Assembly (NCBI RefSeq): GCF_032930845.1
Contig: NZ_CP136758.1
Location: forward strand, 2,681,001-2,745,000
Length of the DNA stretch: 64,000 nt
Source of the DNA: Parvularcula sp. LCG005
GTDB taxonomy: Bacteria > Pseudomonadota > Alphaproteobacteria > Caulobacterales > Parvularculaceae
Direction: 5' to 3'
The notes under the pieces: generated by a model
Databases searched by the model: none
Seen by the model: the letters and a program-made list of their open reading frames with translations, nothing else
What the model was told of the DNA's origin: nothing
Shown: positions 53,407-60,640 of the stretch, piece by piece
How the letters are laid out: every line of letters starts with the position of its first letter
Position numbering within the stretch: position 1 is the stretch's first letter
Program-made: the position numbers and the translations under genes

Positions 53407-54345
53407 TCAGACCGATCCGCGCGACAGCCCATAGCTGAGCCGTAGGTTCGCCAAGGCCTGCGACGCGGCGCCTTTCAGCAAATTGTCGTGCACGCACGCA
53501 ATAGCGAGCATATTTGTCGCCGGATCGATCGCCGCGCCACCAATGACAGCGTTTGGCGTACCCGCCACCTGCCCGATTTCTGGCACGTCCGCCTGCACAC
53601 TGACGGTTGGATTATCAGCGTAGGCTCCGGCCAAACGTTCATTCACCTCGTCAACGTCTGTTCCGTCTCGCAATGGAGCCGCAATCGTCACGATCAGCCC
53701 GCGGAAGAACTGCGCCACATGGGGCATGAACCGGACCGGCCTGCCGATGGCAGCACCGATCTCGCCCTGATGACCATGGCCCGCAAAGCCGTAGGGCAGG
53801 ATATTATCGGCCAGCCTGACAGGGTCATTCTTCGGCCCCGGCGTTGTCCCGGCGCCCGAATAGCCGGACAAGCCGAACAGGGCGGGCGTCCCCGACAGAA
53901 GAGATGCCAAGGGATGCAGCGGCAGGATCCCCGCCGTGGCATAGCAGCCTGGATTGGCGATACGCTTGGCACCCTTGATTTCATCGGCCAGCAGATCGGA
54001 CAGACCAAAGATCCAGCCGTCCTTGTGCCGATAATCGGCGCTCAGATCGACAATAGTTGTTTCCGGCGAGATCCGGTCGAGAGCGTCCACAAAAGGGGCG
54101 GCCAGTCCATTGGGCAAGCCGAGAACAATCGCATCCAAACCGGCAGCGGCGATATCGTCAGCCGAAGGATCAGAGAATTCAAGATCGGTCGACACCGTAT
54201 CGAATACGCTTGAAATGGGCCGGCCTGCATGCTCACGCGACGTGGCCAGAGCGAGTTCGAAATCGCTGTCCCTTTCGATCAGCGCCATCATTTCCCGCCC
54301 GACATAGCCGCGCGCACCGACCAGACCAATTCTTCTGACGCTCAC
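53407..54345 (-). CDS. argC: N-acetyl-gamma-glutamyl-phosphate reductase
   Basis: The 312-residue enzyme makes N-acetylglutamate semialdehyde in the acetylated part of arginine synthesis. It shows the NADP-binding IGLVGARGYVGREMMALI at the N-terminus, LSADYRHKDG, and the active-site cysteine C134 in IANPGCYATAGILPL, followed by SGYSGAGTTPG and a histidine in FMPHVAQFF. It is the last gene of the minus-strand arg operon and overlaps argBA by four bases. The type is the shorter ArgC seen with fused NAGS/NAGK enzymes. No argD or argJ is in the window. Confidence 0.94.
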   Translation of the reverse strand: MSVRRIGLVGARGYVGREMMALIERDSDFELALATSREHAGRPISSVFDTVSTDLEFSDPSADDIAAAGLDAIVLGLPNGLAAPFVDALDRISPETTIVDLSADYRHKDGWIFGLSDLLADEIKGAKRIANPGCYATAGILPLHPLASLLSGTPALFGLSGYSGAGTTPGPKNDPVRLADNILPYGFAGHGHQGEIGAAIGRPVRFMPHVAQFFRGLIVTIAAPLRDGTDVDEVNERLAGAYADNPTVSVQADVPEIGQVAGTPNAVIGGAAIDPATNMLAIACVHDNLLKGAASQALANLRLSYGLSRGSV

Positions 54346-55661
54346 TTCGCATTCTCCACAAAGTCCGCCGGACGAGCGGCCAGTTCGCTGGCGAGCGGCA
54401 CAATATGGTCATCGAGATCCGTCCCGCACCAAAACACGAACCATGGGTCACGCCGGATAAAGCCGTCAGCCACAGCCGTATAAAAGGCGTTGAACGGATT
54501 ATTCGGACGCGACCGCCAGATGAGGCGCGGCGCCCGCTCGGCCAATTCCCGCCAGACCGCCTTGGCCAGCCCCTCTCCCCGCGCGTCTACGCTCACCGCG
54601 AACTTGTCGAGGCAGGAGATTCCGCCCAAGCGCGTCACGACCGCGGCGGCCCGATACCGCTCAGAGTGCAGGATAAAGTCGAGATCCGCCGTCTGCCAGA
54701 AATCATCCCGCAACGTACGGCCAAAGGCACCGTTAATCAGCGTGGTGAGCTTGTCTGTATCTGGCGAAGGCTCGGAAATAATCGCCTCGCCCTGACGGAT
54801 CAGCGTTCCGGCCCCGCCATGGGTGAACAGCTCTCGCATCAGGTGCGATGTATCCGTCATCGAAACCGAACTGGACGGCGGCAGGTCATCCAGCAGGGAT
54901 TTGATCTGGCTGAGCTTCAACGCCATCCCGGAATGGATCCAGTCTTCGGCCATCAGACGATCATAGTCGCTCTGCAAATTGATGGAGTCGATGATCGCGC
55001 CTTTCTCATCGAGCAGGCCGCCTGTCGAGGTCAGGAAAACGATCTTCTGTGGACTGACGGCACGGGCGACTTCGCGCGCAACGTCGTCCGCATTCACGTT
55101 GAGCAGACGGCCACGACTGTCCTGCCCCACGCAACAGATCAGGGGAATGGCCCGCGTGTGCAGAAGGTCATCAATGCCTTGCGCATTCACGCCGATGGCC
55201 CGGCCCACGCGGCCATATTTTTCCTCATCAAGCGGCTCCGCTTTCACGGTCGCGGGCGGCGCGAGAACGGCGCTGCCCCCCGCCGTACCGACGGCCTTGA
55301 CCAAGGACAGGCCGGTCGCTGCTGCCTCTTCCGCGACAATAGCAATAGCCTCGTCCGGGGTGACCCGCAGATTGTCCCGACGCTCTGTCTTGATGCCAGC
55401 CGCAGTCAGACGCGCGTCAAGCTGCGGTCCAGCGCCCAGCACAACAATCGGTTTGAGTTCGAGTGCCTGGAGCAGCGCGAGCCGCTCCGCAAGAGCCGCG
55501 CACTCTTCAGCGACGAGAGCGCCGCCTACCTTGATCACGGCAAAGCAACCGCCATTGGAGCGACTGAACTGTTGCAGATAGGTCCGGACCTCACGTCCTT
55601 CTTCCAGATTGGACAGAAGCAACGTCGCCCGTTCCCGGAAACTGAAACCGGCATCAGCCAT
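54342..55661 (-). CDS. argB: Bifunctional N-acetylglutamate synthase/kinase (vertebrate-like NAGS-K)
   Basis: The 439-residue protein joins an acetylglutamate kinase domain (about residues 1-285: FAVIKVGGALV, PIVVLGAGPQLD, NVNADDVAREVARAV, SGMALKLSQI) to a C-terminal GCN5-type acetyltransferase domain (about 290-435, with LGGISCLDKFAV, DARGEGLAKAVW and FYTAVADGF). This domain order is known for the NAGS/K enzymes of Maricaulis and Xanthomonas, which resemble animal NAGS. One protein would thus make N-acetylglutamate and phosphorylate it. It is preceded by argE' with an eight-base overlap. The usual arginine feedback site of hexameric NAGK may differ here, which raises the weight of transcriptional control. 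Confidence 0.93.
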   Translation of the reverse strand: MADAGFSFRERATLLLSNLEEGREVRTYLQQFSRSNGGCFAVIKVGGALVAEECAALAERLALLQALELKPIVVLGAGPQLDARLTAAGIKTERRDNLRVTPDEAIAIVAEEAAATGLSLVKAVGTAGGSAVLAPPATVKAEPLDEEKYGRVGRAIGVNAQGIDDLLHTRAIPLICCVGQDSRGRLLNVNADDVAREVARAVSPQKIVFLTSTGGLLDEKGAIIDSINLQSDYDRLMAEDWIHSGMALKLSQIKSLLDDLPPSSSVSMTDTSHLMRELFTHGGAGTLIRQGEAIISEPSPDTDKLTTLINGAFGRTLRDDFWQTADLDFILHSERYRAAAVVTRLGGISCLDKFAVSVDARGEGLAKAVWRELAERAPRLIWRSRPNNPFNAFYTAVADGFIRRDPWFVFWCGTDLDDHIVPLASELAARPADFVENAK

Positions 55662-56721
55662 GATTCACAATCCGTTCGTAAGCGGAATAGGCGAGCTCGA
55701 GTTGTTCGATTGTCACCCACTCATTCGCAGTGTGAGCCTGCGCAATATCGCCGGGCCCAAGAACGATGGCCGGCACCCCGGCAGCCGCAAACAGCGCCGC
55801 CTCGGTCCAGAAATTGACCGCTTCGCCCTTCTCAAGACCGACTTCGTCCAGCCACTGGGTGGCCTGTGCCTGTGCGAACCCGGCGGGCCCATCCACATCA
55901 TCCGGCAAGGCGGGACCCACAAACCGGATCATCCGTTCGGCATCGACAATATCAGAAGCTGCCGAATCGAAGGCTTCAAGAAGAGCCAGATGGTCGGTGC
56001 CCGGAAGAGCGCGAAAGCCGAACAGCAATTCAGCCGACGCAGCGATCATGTTCGGCTTCACACCGCCCTCGATCCGCCCAACGTTGAGACGGTTCTTCGC
56101 CGCCTCAGGATGGTCAAGCACGGCTGTGATCCACCGTGCGGCGTCATGGACAGCACTCTTGGCCTTTTCGCCGGAGGAGTGGCCACTGGTTCCTGTAAAG
56201 GCCATCTTGGCACTGAGGATACCGCGATGCTCCGTCACCGCCCGCACGGATGTTGGCTCTGCGATAATGGCCTGACGTACGGGTGGTGGCACCTCGAGAT
56301 AGCGGCGGATACAGGCGCTCTGCCCCGACTCCTCATCCGTCGACAGGACCAGGTGCATCGGTGCGGTCGTGCGAGACGCCAAGGCAAACAGACAAGCCGC
56401 TGCGCCCTTGATATCGCAGGCCCCGAGGCCATAGACCCTGCCATTCGTGACTTTCAGCGTGTGCGGATCGCTCTGCCACCCCTCCGCCACGGGAACCGTG
56501 TCCAGATGGACGTTGAACAGTACCGGCGCATCACCGCGAATGGCCTCAATGACGATCGATCCGCCCCCATAATCGTGCACCTTGATGTCAAAGCCGGGCA
56601 GCCGATCACGGACCGTCTGGACCAGCGGTCCGTCGGCCGTCACGGCGCGCGGCGGATTCTGCGTGTCCACCGCAACCAGCGCTTTGAGATGGTCGAGTAT
56701 GTTGTCTGTCAGTGCACTCAC
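55654..56721 (-). CDS. argE: N-acetylcitrulline deacetylase (M20 family)
   Basis: The 355-residue M20 peptidase-family enzyme has the metal ligands in LFNVHLDTVPVAEGW, YGLGACDIKGAAACLFAL, LSTDEESGQ and IIAEPTS, a dimerisation lid with GTSGHSSGEKAKSA, and the C-terminal histidine in GPGDIAQAHTANEWV. It is closest in my memory to the Xanthomonas acetylcitrulline deacetylase, in length and in motifs such as NFWTEAALFAAAGVPAIVLG. Its neighbour is an acetylornithine carbamoyltransferase, so the substrate should be N-acetylcitrulline and not N-acetylornithine. It overlaps argG by four bases and argBA by eight bases. Confidence 0.88.
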   Translation of the reverse strand: MSALTDNILDHLKALVAVDTQNPPRAVTADGPLVQTVRDRLPGFDIKVHDYGGGSIVIEAIRGDAPVLFNVHLDTVPVAEGWQSDPHTLKVTNGRVYGLGACDIKGAAACLFALASRTTAPMHLVLSTDEESGQSACIRRYLEVPPPVRQAIIAEPTSVRAVTEHRGILSAKMAFTGTSGHSSGEKAKSAVHDAARWITAVLDHPEAAKNRLNVGRIEGGVKPNMIAASAELLFGFRALPGTDHLALLEAFDSAASDIVDAERMIRFVGPALPDDVDGPAGFAQAQATQWLDEVGLEKGEAVNFWTEAALFAAAGVPAIVLGPGDIAQAHTANEWVTIEQLELAYSAYERIVNHG

Positions 56722-57914
56722 TTTGCCTGCTCACCTATTTGCCGCCAGAGTTGGGTGGATTGGCCCGAAAGCCGTGTGAAGCCTTGGGCTTCCGCGCCTG
56801 ACCACGCCGCTTTCTGCGCGTAGACTGAATCCTTCTTGCGCAGAATATAGGGTGACTTGACGGCAGCCGCCGTCACAACGCCGCCATGGGTCATCACCGT
56901 CACGTCACCGGACGTGCGGCCTTGGGACGATGTCAGATAGGCTTCAAGATCGTCACGCAGCGGATCAAAGAACCGACCATCATAGACAAGATCGACCCAC
57001 TGGTCGCCAACATCCCGGCGGAATGCATTTTGTGCCATTGACGAAACGGCCTCACAAAGCGCCGTATGCGCTGCTTCCAAGGCGAAGAGCCCGGGCGCTT
57101 CGAACACGATCCGGCCCTTCAGACCGACCAGCGTGTCGCCGGTATAAATATCATAGCCCACGCCATAAGGACCGAACCGCTCGTTCAGCGCTTTCAGCAT
57201 CGAGGCACCATCCATCGAATTGCCGTCGATTGCCACCGGGCGACCCTTGTCGAAGGTGATGACAACCTTCAGCGGCTCCGTCGGCCAATCTTTCGGCAAG
57301 GCAGTCAGGACGCGGGCATCCGCCTCCGGGACATCCCATTCATCAATCGGCCCGCCGGACAGCGTGGCGCCAAGCAGGTTCTCGTTCACCGAAAAGCGGC
57401 TGGCGCGCTCTGGCACGTCGAACCCGCGGGCGCGGAGAAACTCCATCTCATAGGCCCGGACATTTTCCTTGTCCTGAATATCCCGGATGGGCGCGATAAT
57501 TTTGGCATCAGTCAGGGCGGCGAGGCTGACGTCAAACCGCACCTGGTCGTTCCCCATGCCCGTGCAGCCATGGGCGATGGCGTTGGCGCCGACTTCCCTC
57601 GCCAGATCGACGCCCAACCGGGCGATGAGATAGCGGTCCGCGCACAGAACGGGATAGCGCCCCTGGCGCCGCGCGCCGCCTGCGAGGAACGGCACCACGA
57701 TTTCGTCCCACAGCATCGGCCCGGCATCAATGGTCCGGTGATCGACGGCACCAAGCTCTTTCGCACGCGCTGCGATCTTGGCCTCAGCCTGAGGATCAGC
57801 GCTGCCGGTGTGCACGTAATAGGTATAAACTTCGAAGCCTTCTTCTTTCAGGCTGGCAACGCAATAGGACGTATCCAGACCACCGGAAAACGCCAGAACG
57901 ACTTTCTTGCTCAT
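56718..57914 (-). CDS. argG: Argininosuccinate synthase
   Basis: The 398-residue enzyme joins citrulline and aspartate with ATP. I choose ATG 57914 (MSKKVVLAFSGGLDTSYC) because it overlaps the argF' stop by four bases and begins at the PP-loop SGGLDTS; the longer frame to 58052 lies inside argF'. Further features are GCTGMGNDQVRFD and the domain with FSVNENLLGATLSGGPIDEW. The sequence is of the divergent ArgG type also found in Xanthomonas and some other bacteria. Its product goes to ArgH, encoded on the other strand 1.3 kb away. Confidence 0.93.
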   Translation of the reverse strand: MSKKVVLAFSGGLDTSYCVASLKEEGFEVYTYYVHTGSADPQAEAKIAARAKELGAVDHRTIDAGPMLWDEIVVPFLAGGARRQGRYPVLCADRYLIARLGVDLAREVGANAIAHGCTGMGNDQVRFDVSLAALTDAKIIAPIRDIQDKENVRAYEMEFLRARGFDVPERASRFSVNENLLGATLSGGPIDEWDVPEADARVLTALPKDWPTEPLKVVITFDKGRPVAIDGNSMDGASMLKALNERFGPYGVGYDIYTGDTLVGLKGRIVFEAPGLFALEAAHTALCEAVSSMAQNAFRRDVGDQWVDLVYDGRFFDPLRDDLEAYLTSSQGRTSGDVTVMTHGGVVTAAAVKSPYILRKKDSVYAQKAAWSGAEAQGFTRLSGQSTQLWRQIGEQAK

Positions 57915-58918
57915 TGAGGCAATCCTTTGAGAACTGCGGACATGACCGCTTTTTGGACATGGAGGCGATTTTCCGCCTCGTCGATAATCAGGGAGCGGGG
58001 GCTGTCCGCCACCGCATCCGTCGCCTTCACATTCCGCCGCATGGGCAGGCAATGGCTGAAGGTCGCATTGTTCGTCATCGCCATCTTCTCTTCATCGACG
58101 ATGAAGTGCTTGAACGGCGCGCTCATTTCCTGCTGCGCTGGTACGTTGCCGAGCAGCGGGAGCGGCCCCCAGCTTTTGGCGTAAACGGCGTCCGCGCCCT
58201 GATAGGCTTCGGCGATATCGTGCGTCACGCTGAACGACCGGCCATTCTCTTTGGCAAACTGGGCGCCCGCGTCCATGTACCGCTCGTCCAGAAGATAGTC
58301 CTTGGTCGGACAGAGAAGCGTCACGTCCATCCCCATCTTGGTCGCCGCCAGGATCGCGGAGTTTGCCACCGCCGTATTGAGCGGCTTGGGGTGATAGGTC
58401 CATGTCATCACAAATTTCTTGCCGTCAAGATCGCCATGCGCCTCCTGCAGGGCCAGCAGCATGGCCAGCTCCTGACACGGGTGGACGATCGTCTCCATAT
58501 TGATGATCGGCACGGTCGCATATTTGGCGAAGGCGGAGAGCATGGGGTCTTCGCGCTCTTCAGCCCAGTTCTTGAACTTCGGAAATGCGCGGATGCAGAT
58601 CAGATCCACATAGCGGGAGAGGACGCGGGCCGCTTCCTTGGCGTGCTCTTCAGGATCACCATCCATCACCGCCCCGTCAGAGAATTCGACCGGCCATGTG
58701 CCCGCCGCATCCAGCACCACCGCCTGCGCACCAAGCTGATGCGCGCCAACCTGAAAGGAGGTCCGTGTCCTCAACGACGGATTGTAGAAGACAAGCGCGA
58801 TCGATTTGCCTTCGAGACGTTTCTGGTGCGGCGAGGCTTTCAGCGCACGGGCATCGGCCAACAGGGCCTCCAGCTCGAGACGGGACCAGTCGGCGGTTGT
58901 CAGGAAGTTCTTGGGCAT
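57911..58918 (-). CDS. argF': N-acetylornithine carbamoyltransferase
   Basis: The 335-residue enzyme closely follows Xanthomonas AOTCase. It has the carbamoyl phosphate loop PSLRTRTS (47-54), TWPVEFSDGAVMDGDPEEH with the glutamate (E90, E92 in the Xanthomonas enzyme) that favours acetyl- over succinyl-ornithine, NMETIVHPCQELAMLLALQE, LTWTYHPKPLNTAV-type TWTYHPKPLNTAVANSA, and FSHCLPMRRNVKATD with the lysine that is carboxylated in AOTCase. Ordinary ornithine carbamoyltransferase has DxxxSMG and HPxQ motifs that are absent. The route therefore carbamoylates N-acetylornithine. It is the first structural gene of the arg operon, and its leader carries an attenuator. Confidence 0.92.
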   Translation of the reverse strand: MPKNFLTTADWSRLELEALLADARALKASPHQKRLEGKSIALVFYNPSLRTRTSFQVGAHQLGAQAVVLDAAGTWPVEFSDGAVMDGDPEEHAKEAARVLSRYVDLICIRAFPKFKNWAEEREDPMLSAFAKYATVPIINMETIVHPCQELAMLLALQEAHGDLDGKKFVMTWTYHPKPLNTAVANSAILAATKMGMDVTLLCPTKDYLLDERYMDAGAQFAKENGRSFSVTHDIAEAYQGADAVYAKSWGPLPLLGNVPAQQEMSAPFKHFIVDEEKMAMTNNATFSHCLPMRRNVKATDAVADSPRSLIIDEAENRLHVQKAVMSAVLKGLPQ

Positions 58919-58955
58919 GTCTCTCTCGTGATCGTCACAGTCAGTCGAACCAAAT

Positions 58956-58979
58956 AAAAAAACCGGCGCAAGCGGCCGG
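58956..58979 (-). terminator. Intrinsic terminator in the argF' leader (attenuator)
   Basis: Read on the minus strand, CCGGC, a seven-base loop and GCCGG are followed by TTTTTTT. It lies 37 bp upstream of the argF' start and about 29 bases downstream of the stop of an arginine-rich leader peptide, so it can only act as an attenuator. The repeated CCGG and GGCC sequences just upstream offer alternative pairings. Confidence 0.75.
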
Positions 58980-59002
58980 CCGGGTCGGAGCAGATGAGGG
59001 TC

Positions 59003-59020
59003 GTTCGCCTAGTCGCGAAC
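59003..59020 (-). promoter_or_regulatory. Hairpin over the leader stop codon (possible pause or competing structure)
   Basis: GTTCGC, GACTAG and GCGAAC form a perfect 6-bp stem whose loop contains the TAG stop of the leader peptide. In attenuators a hairpin that overlaps the end of the leader peptide pauses polymerase and competes with the antiterminator. Confidence 0.55.
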
Positions 59021-59095
59021 CCCGCAAGCCCCAGCGCACCGGCGCGAAATCGCGCGGCGTCGGTATGGAAGAAGGGCGTGGACAGCTGAGGTCAT
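59009..59095 (-). CDS. argL: Arginine-rich leader peptide of the arg operon
   Basis: The 28-codon frame from ATG 59095 to TAG 59009 encodes a peptide with six arginines, including three in a row and a further pair (YRRRAISRRCAG). It ends about 29 bases before an intrinsic terminator and 91 bases before argF'. The layout is that of trpL-type attenuation: when charged arginyl-tRNA is scarce the ribosome would stall at the CGA-CGC-CGC or CGC-CGG codons and change RNA folding. No Shine-Dalgarno is visible, but a promoter lies so that transcription would begin at the ATG itself, as known for leaderless trpL in Sinorhizobium. The symbol is my proposal. Confidence 0.65.
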   Translation of the reverse strand: MTSAVHALLPYRRRAISRRCAGACGVRD

Positions 59096-59102
59096 GGCGC
59101 GG

Positions 59103-59131
59103 CTTATATGAGCCCGCCCCCCTTAACGCAA
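59103..59131 (-). promoter_or_regulatory. Predicted promoter of the arg operon giving a leaderless transcript
   Basis: On the minus strand a -35 element TTGCGT (59131-59126), a 17-bp spacer and a -10 element TATAAG (59108-59103) are followed by seven bases and the ATG of the leader peptide. The expected transcription start is therefore the A of the ATG at 59095. Confidence 0.55.
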
Positions 59132-59242
59132 GCACGAATCGGCGATTACTCAGCCGCAACAAGGCAGAAAACTGCCAAATGACCCGTCGACAGAGAGGGT
59201 CTTTTCGATAAAAAGCCCTCAAACGCAAACAAGGACCCCGCC

Positions 59243-60640
59243 ATGACCGAGAAAACGCCCCAGACAAAGTCCGCCATGTGGGGTGGCCGGTTTGCGGAAG
59301 GTCCCGCCGAAGCCATGCAGCGCTTCAACGCGTCGATCGATGAAGACAAGCGCCTGGCGATGGAAGATATTGACGGCTCAATTGCTCATGCCGCCATGCT
59401 CGGGGGCCAAGGCATCATCACGGCGGATGAAGCCGAGACGCTCATTGATGGCCTTGAGACGGTCCGCGGCGAGATCAAGACCGGTCATTTCACCTGGAAG
59501 CTTGAACTGGAAGACGTTCACATGAACGTCGAAAGCCGCCTGCGCGAAGTGGTGGGCGACGTGGCAGGCAAGCTGCACACCGGGCGGTCGCGCAATGATC
59601 AGGTGGCAACAGACATTCGGCTTTATACCCGCCGTGCGCTCGACCAGATGGTGGAGATGGTGCGGCAGGTGCAGAAGGCGTTTCTGGATCAGGCCAAAGG
59701 TCACGAAGAAACGGTGATGCCGGGCTTCACCCATTTGCAGATCGCCCAGCCGATTTCCTATGCTTTTTACTGCCTCGCCTATGTGGAGATGTTCGAACGC
59801 GACCGGCTTCGACTGCTCGGCGTGCGTGAGCTGTTGAATGAGTCTCCGCTTGGTGCCGCCGCGCTCGCGGGCACGCCCCATCCGATCAATCGGGAGCAGA
59901 CGGCCAAGGCGCTCGGCTTCGACCGCCCCTGCCGCAATGCGCTTGATGCCGTTTCGGCGCGTGACTTTGTGCTGGATACCGTGGCAGTGGCCAGCCTCTG
60001 CGCCACCCATATTTCGCGGTATGCGGAGGAAGTGGTCATCTATGCCACGCCGCAATTCGGCTATTTCCGCGTCGGCGATGCCTACTCCACCGGCAGCTCT
60101 ATCATGCCGCAGAAACGCAATCCGGATGCCGCCGAACTGCTCCGCGCCAAGGTCGGATCGATCGCCGGCGCGTTCACCACACTGACTCTCTGCACCAAGG
60201 GTCTGCCACTGGCCTATTCAAAAGATCTGCAGGACACCAAGAAGCCGATGATGGATGCCCTCGACACGCTGGGCATGTCATTGGACATCCTGGCCCGGAT
60301 GATCGACTCCACAACCATCAACGCCGCCGCCATGGAACGCGACGCAAGCCGCGGCTATTCCACCGCAACCGACCTGGCCGATCAGCTGGCCGCCGCGGGC
60401 ACGCCGTTCCGTGATGCCCACCATATTGTCGGCGCGCTGGTCGCCTATTGCGAAAAAAATGACCTGATGCTGCATGAAGTGCCGCTTAGCGATGCCGTGA
60501 AGATCAGCCCCAGGATCAACCAGGATATGCTGGACCGCCTCACGCCGCTCGCGTCAATCTGCGCCAAGCGCAGTGCTGGCAGCACCGCGCCGGAAGAAGT
60601 GTTGAAGCAGATCGCATTCTGGGAAGACGCGCTGGCCTAG
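59243..60640 (+). CDS. argH: Argininosuccinate lyase
   Basis: The 465-residue enzyme cleaves argininosuccinate to arginine and fumarate, the last step of the pathway. Signatures are MWGGRFAEGPAEAMQRFNAS, LHTGRSRNDQVATDIRLY, GFTHLQIAQPISY and the fumarase/lyase loop GSSIMPQKRNPDAAELLRAK. AAGGA lies seven bases before the ATG. It is divergent from the arg operon across a 324-bp control region and may share regulation with it. Its stop overlaps the stop of the convergent receptor gene by three bases in CTAG. Confidence 0.96.
   Translation: MTEKTPQTKSAMWGGRFAEGPAEAMQRFNASIDEDKRLAMEDIDGSIAHAAMLGGQGIITADEAETLIDGLETVRGEIKTGHFTWKLELEDVHMNVESRLREVVGDVAGKLHTGRSRNDQVATDIRLYTRRALDQMVEMVRQVQKAFLDQAKGHEETVMPGFTHLQIAQPISYAFYCLAYVEMFERDRLRLLGVRELLNESPLGAAALAGTPHPINREQTAKALGFDRPCRNALDAVSARDFVLDTVAVASLCATHISRYAEEVVIYATPQFGYFRVGDAYSTGSSIMPQKRNPDAAELLRAKVGSIAGAFTTLTLCTKGLPLAYSKDLQDTKKPMMDALDTLGMSLDILARMIDSTTINAAAMERDASRGYSTATDLADQLAAAGTPFRDAHHIVGALVAYCEKNDLMLHEVPLSDAVKISPRINQDMLDRLTPLASICAKRSAGSTAPEEVLKQIAFWEDALA

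Noticed and set aside
57911-58918. Ordinary ornithine carbamoyltransferase
   Set aside because: The motifs DGDPEEH, HPCQELA and FSHCLPMRRNVKATD and the neighbouring deacetylase fit N-acetylornithine carbamoyltransferase. Typical ornithine enzyme motifs are absent.
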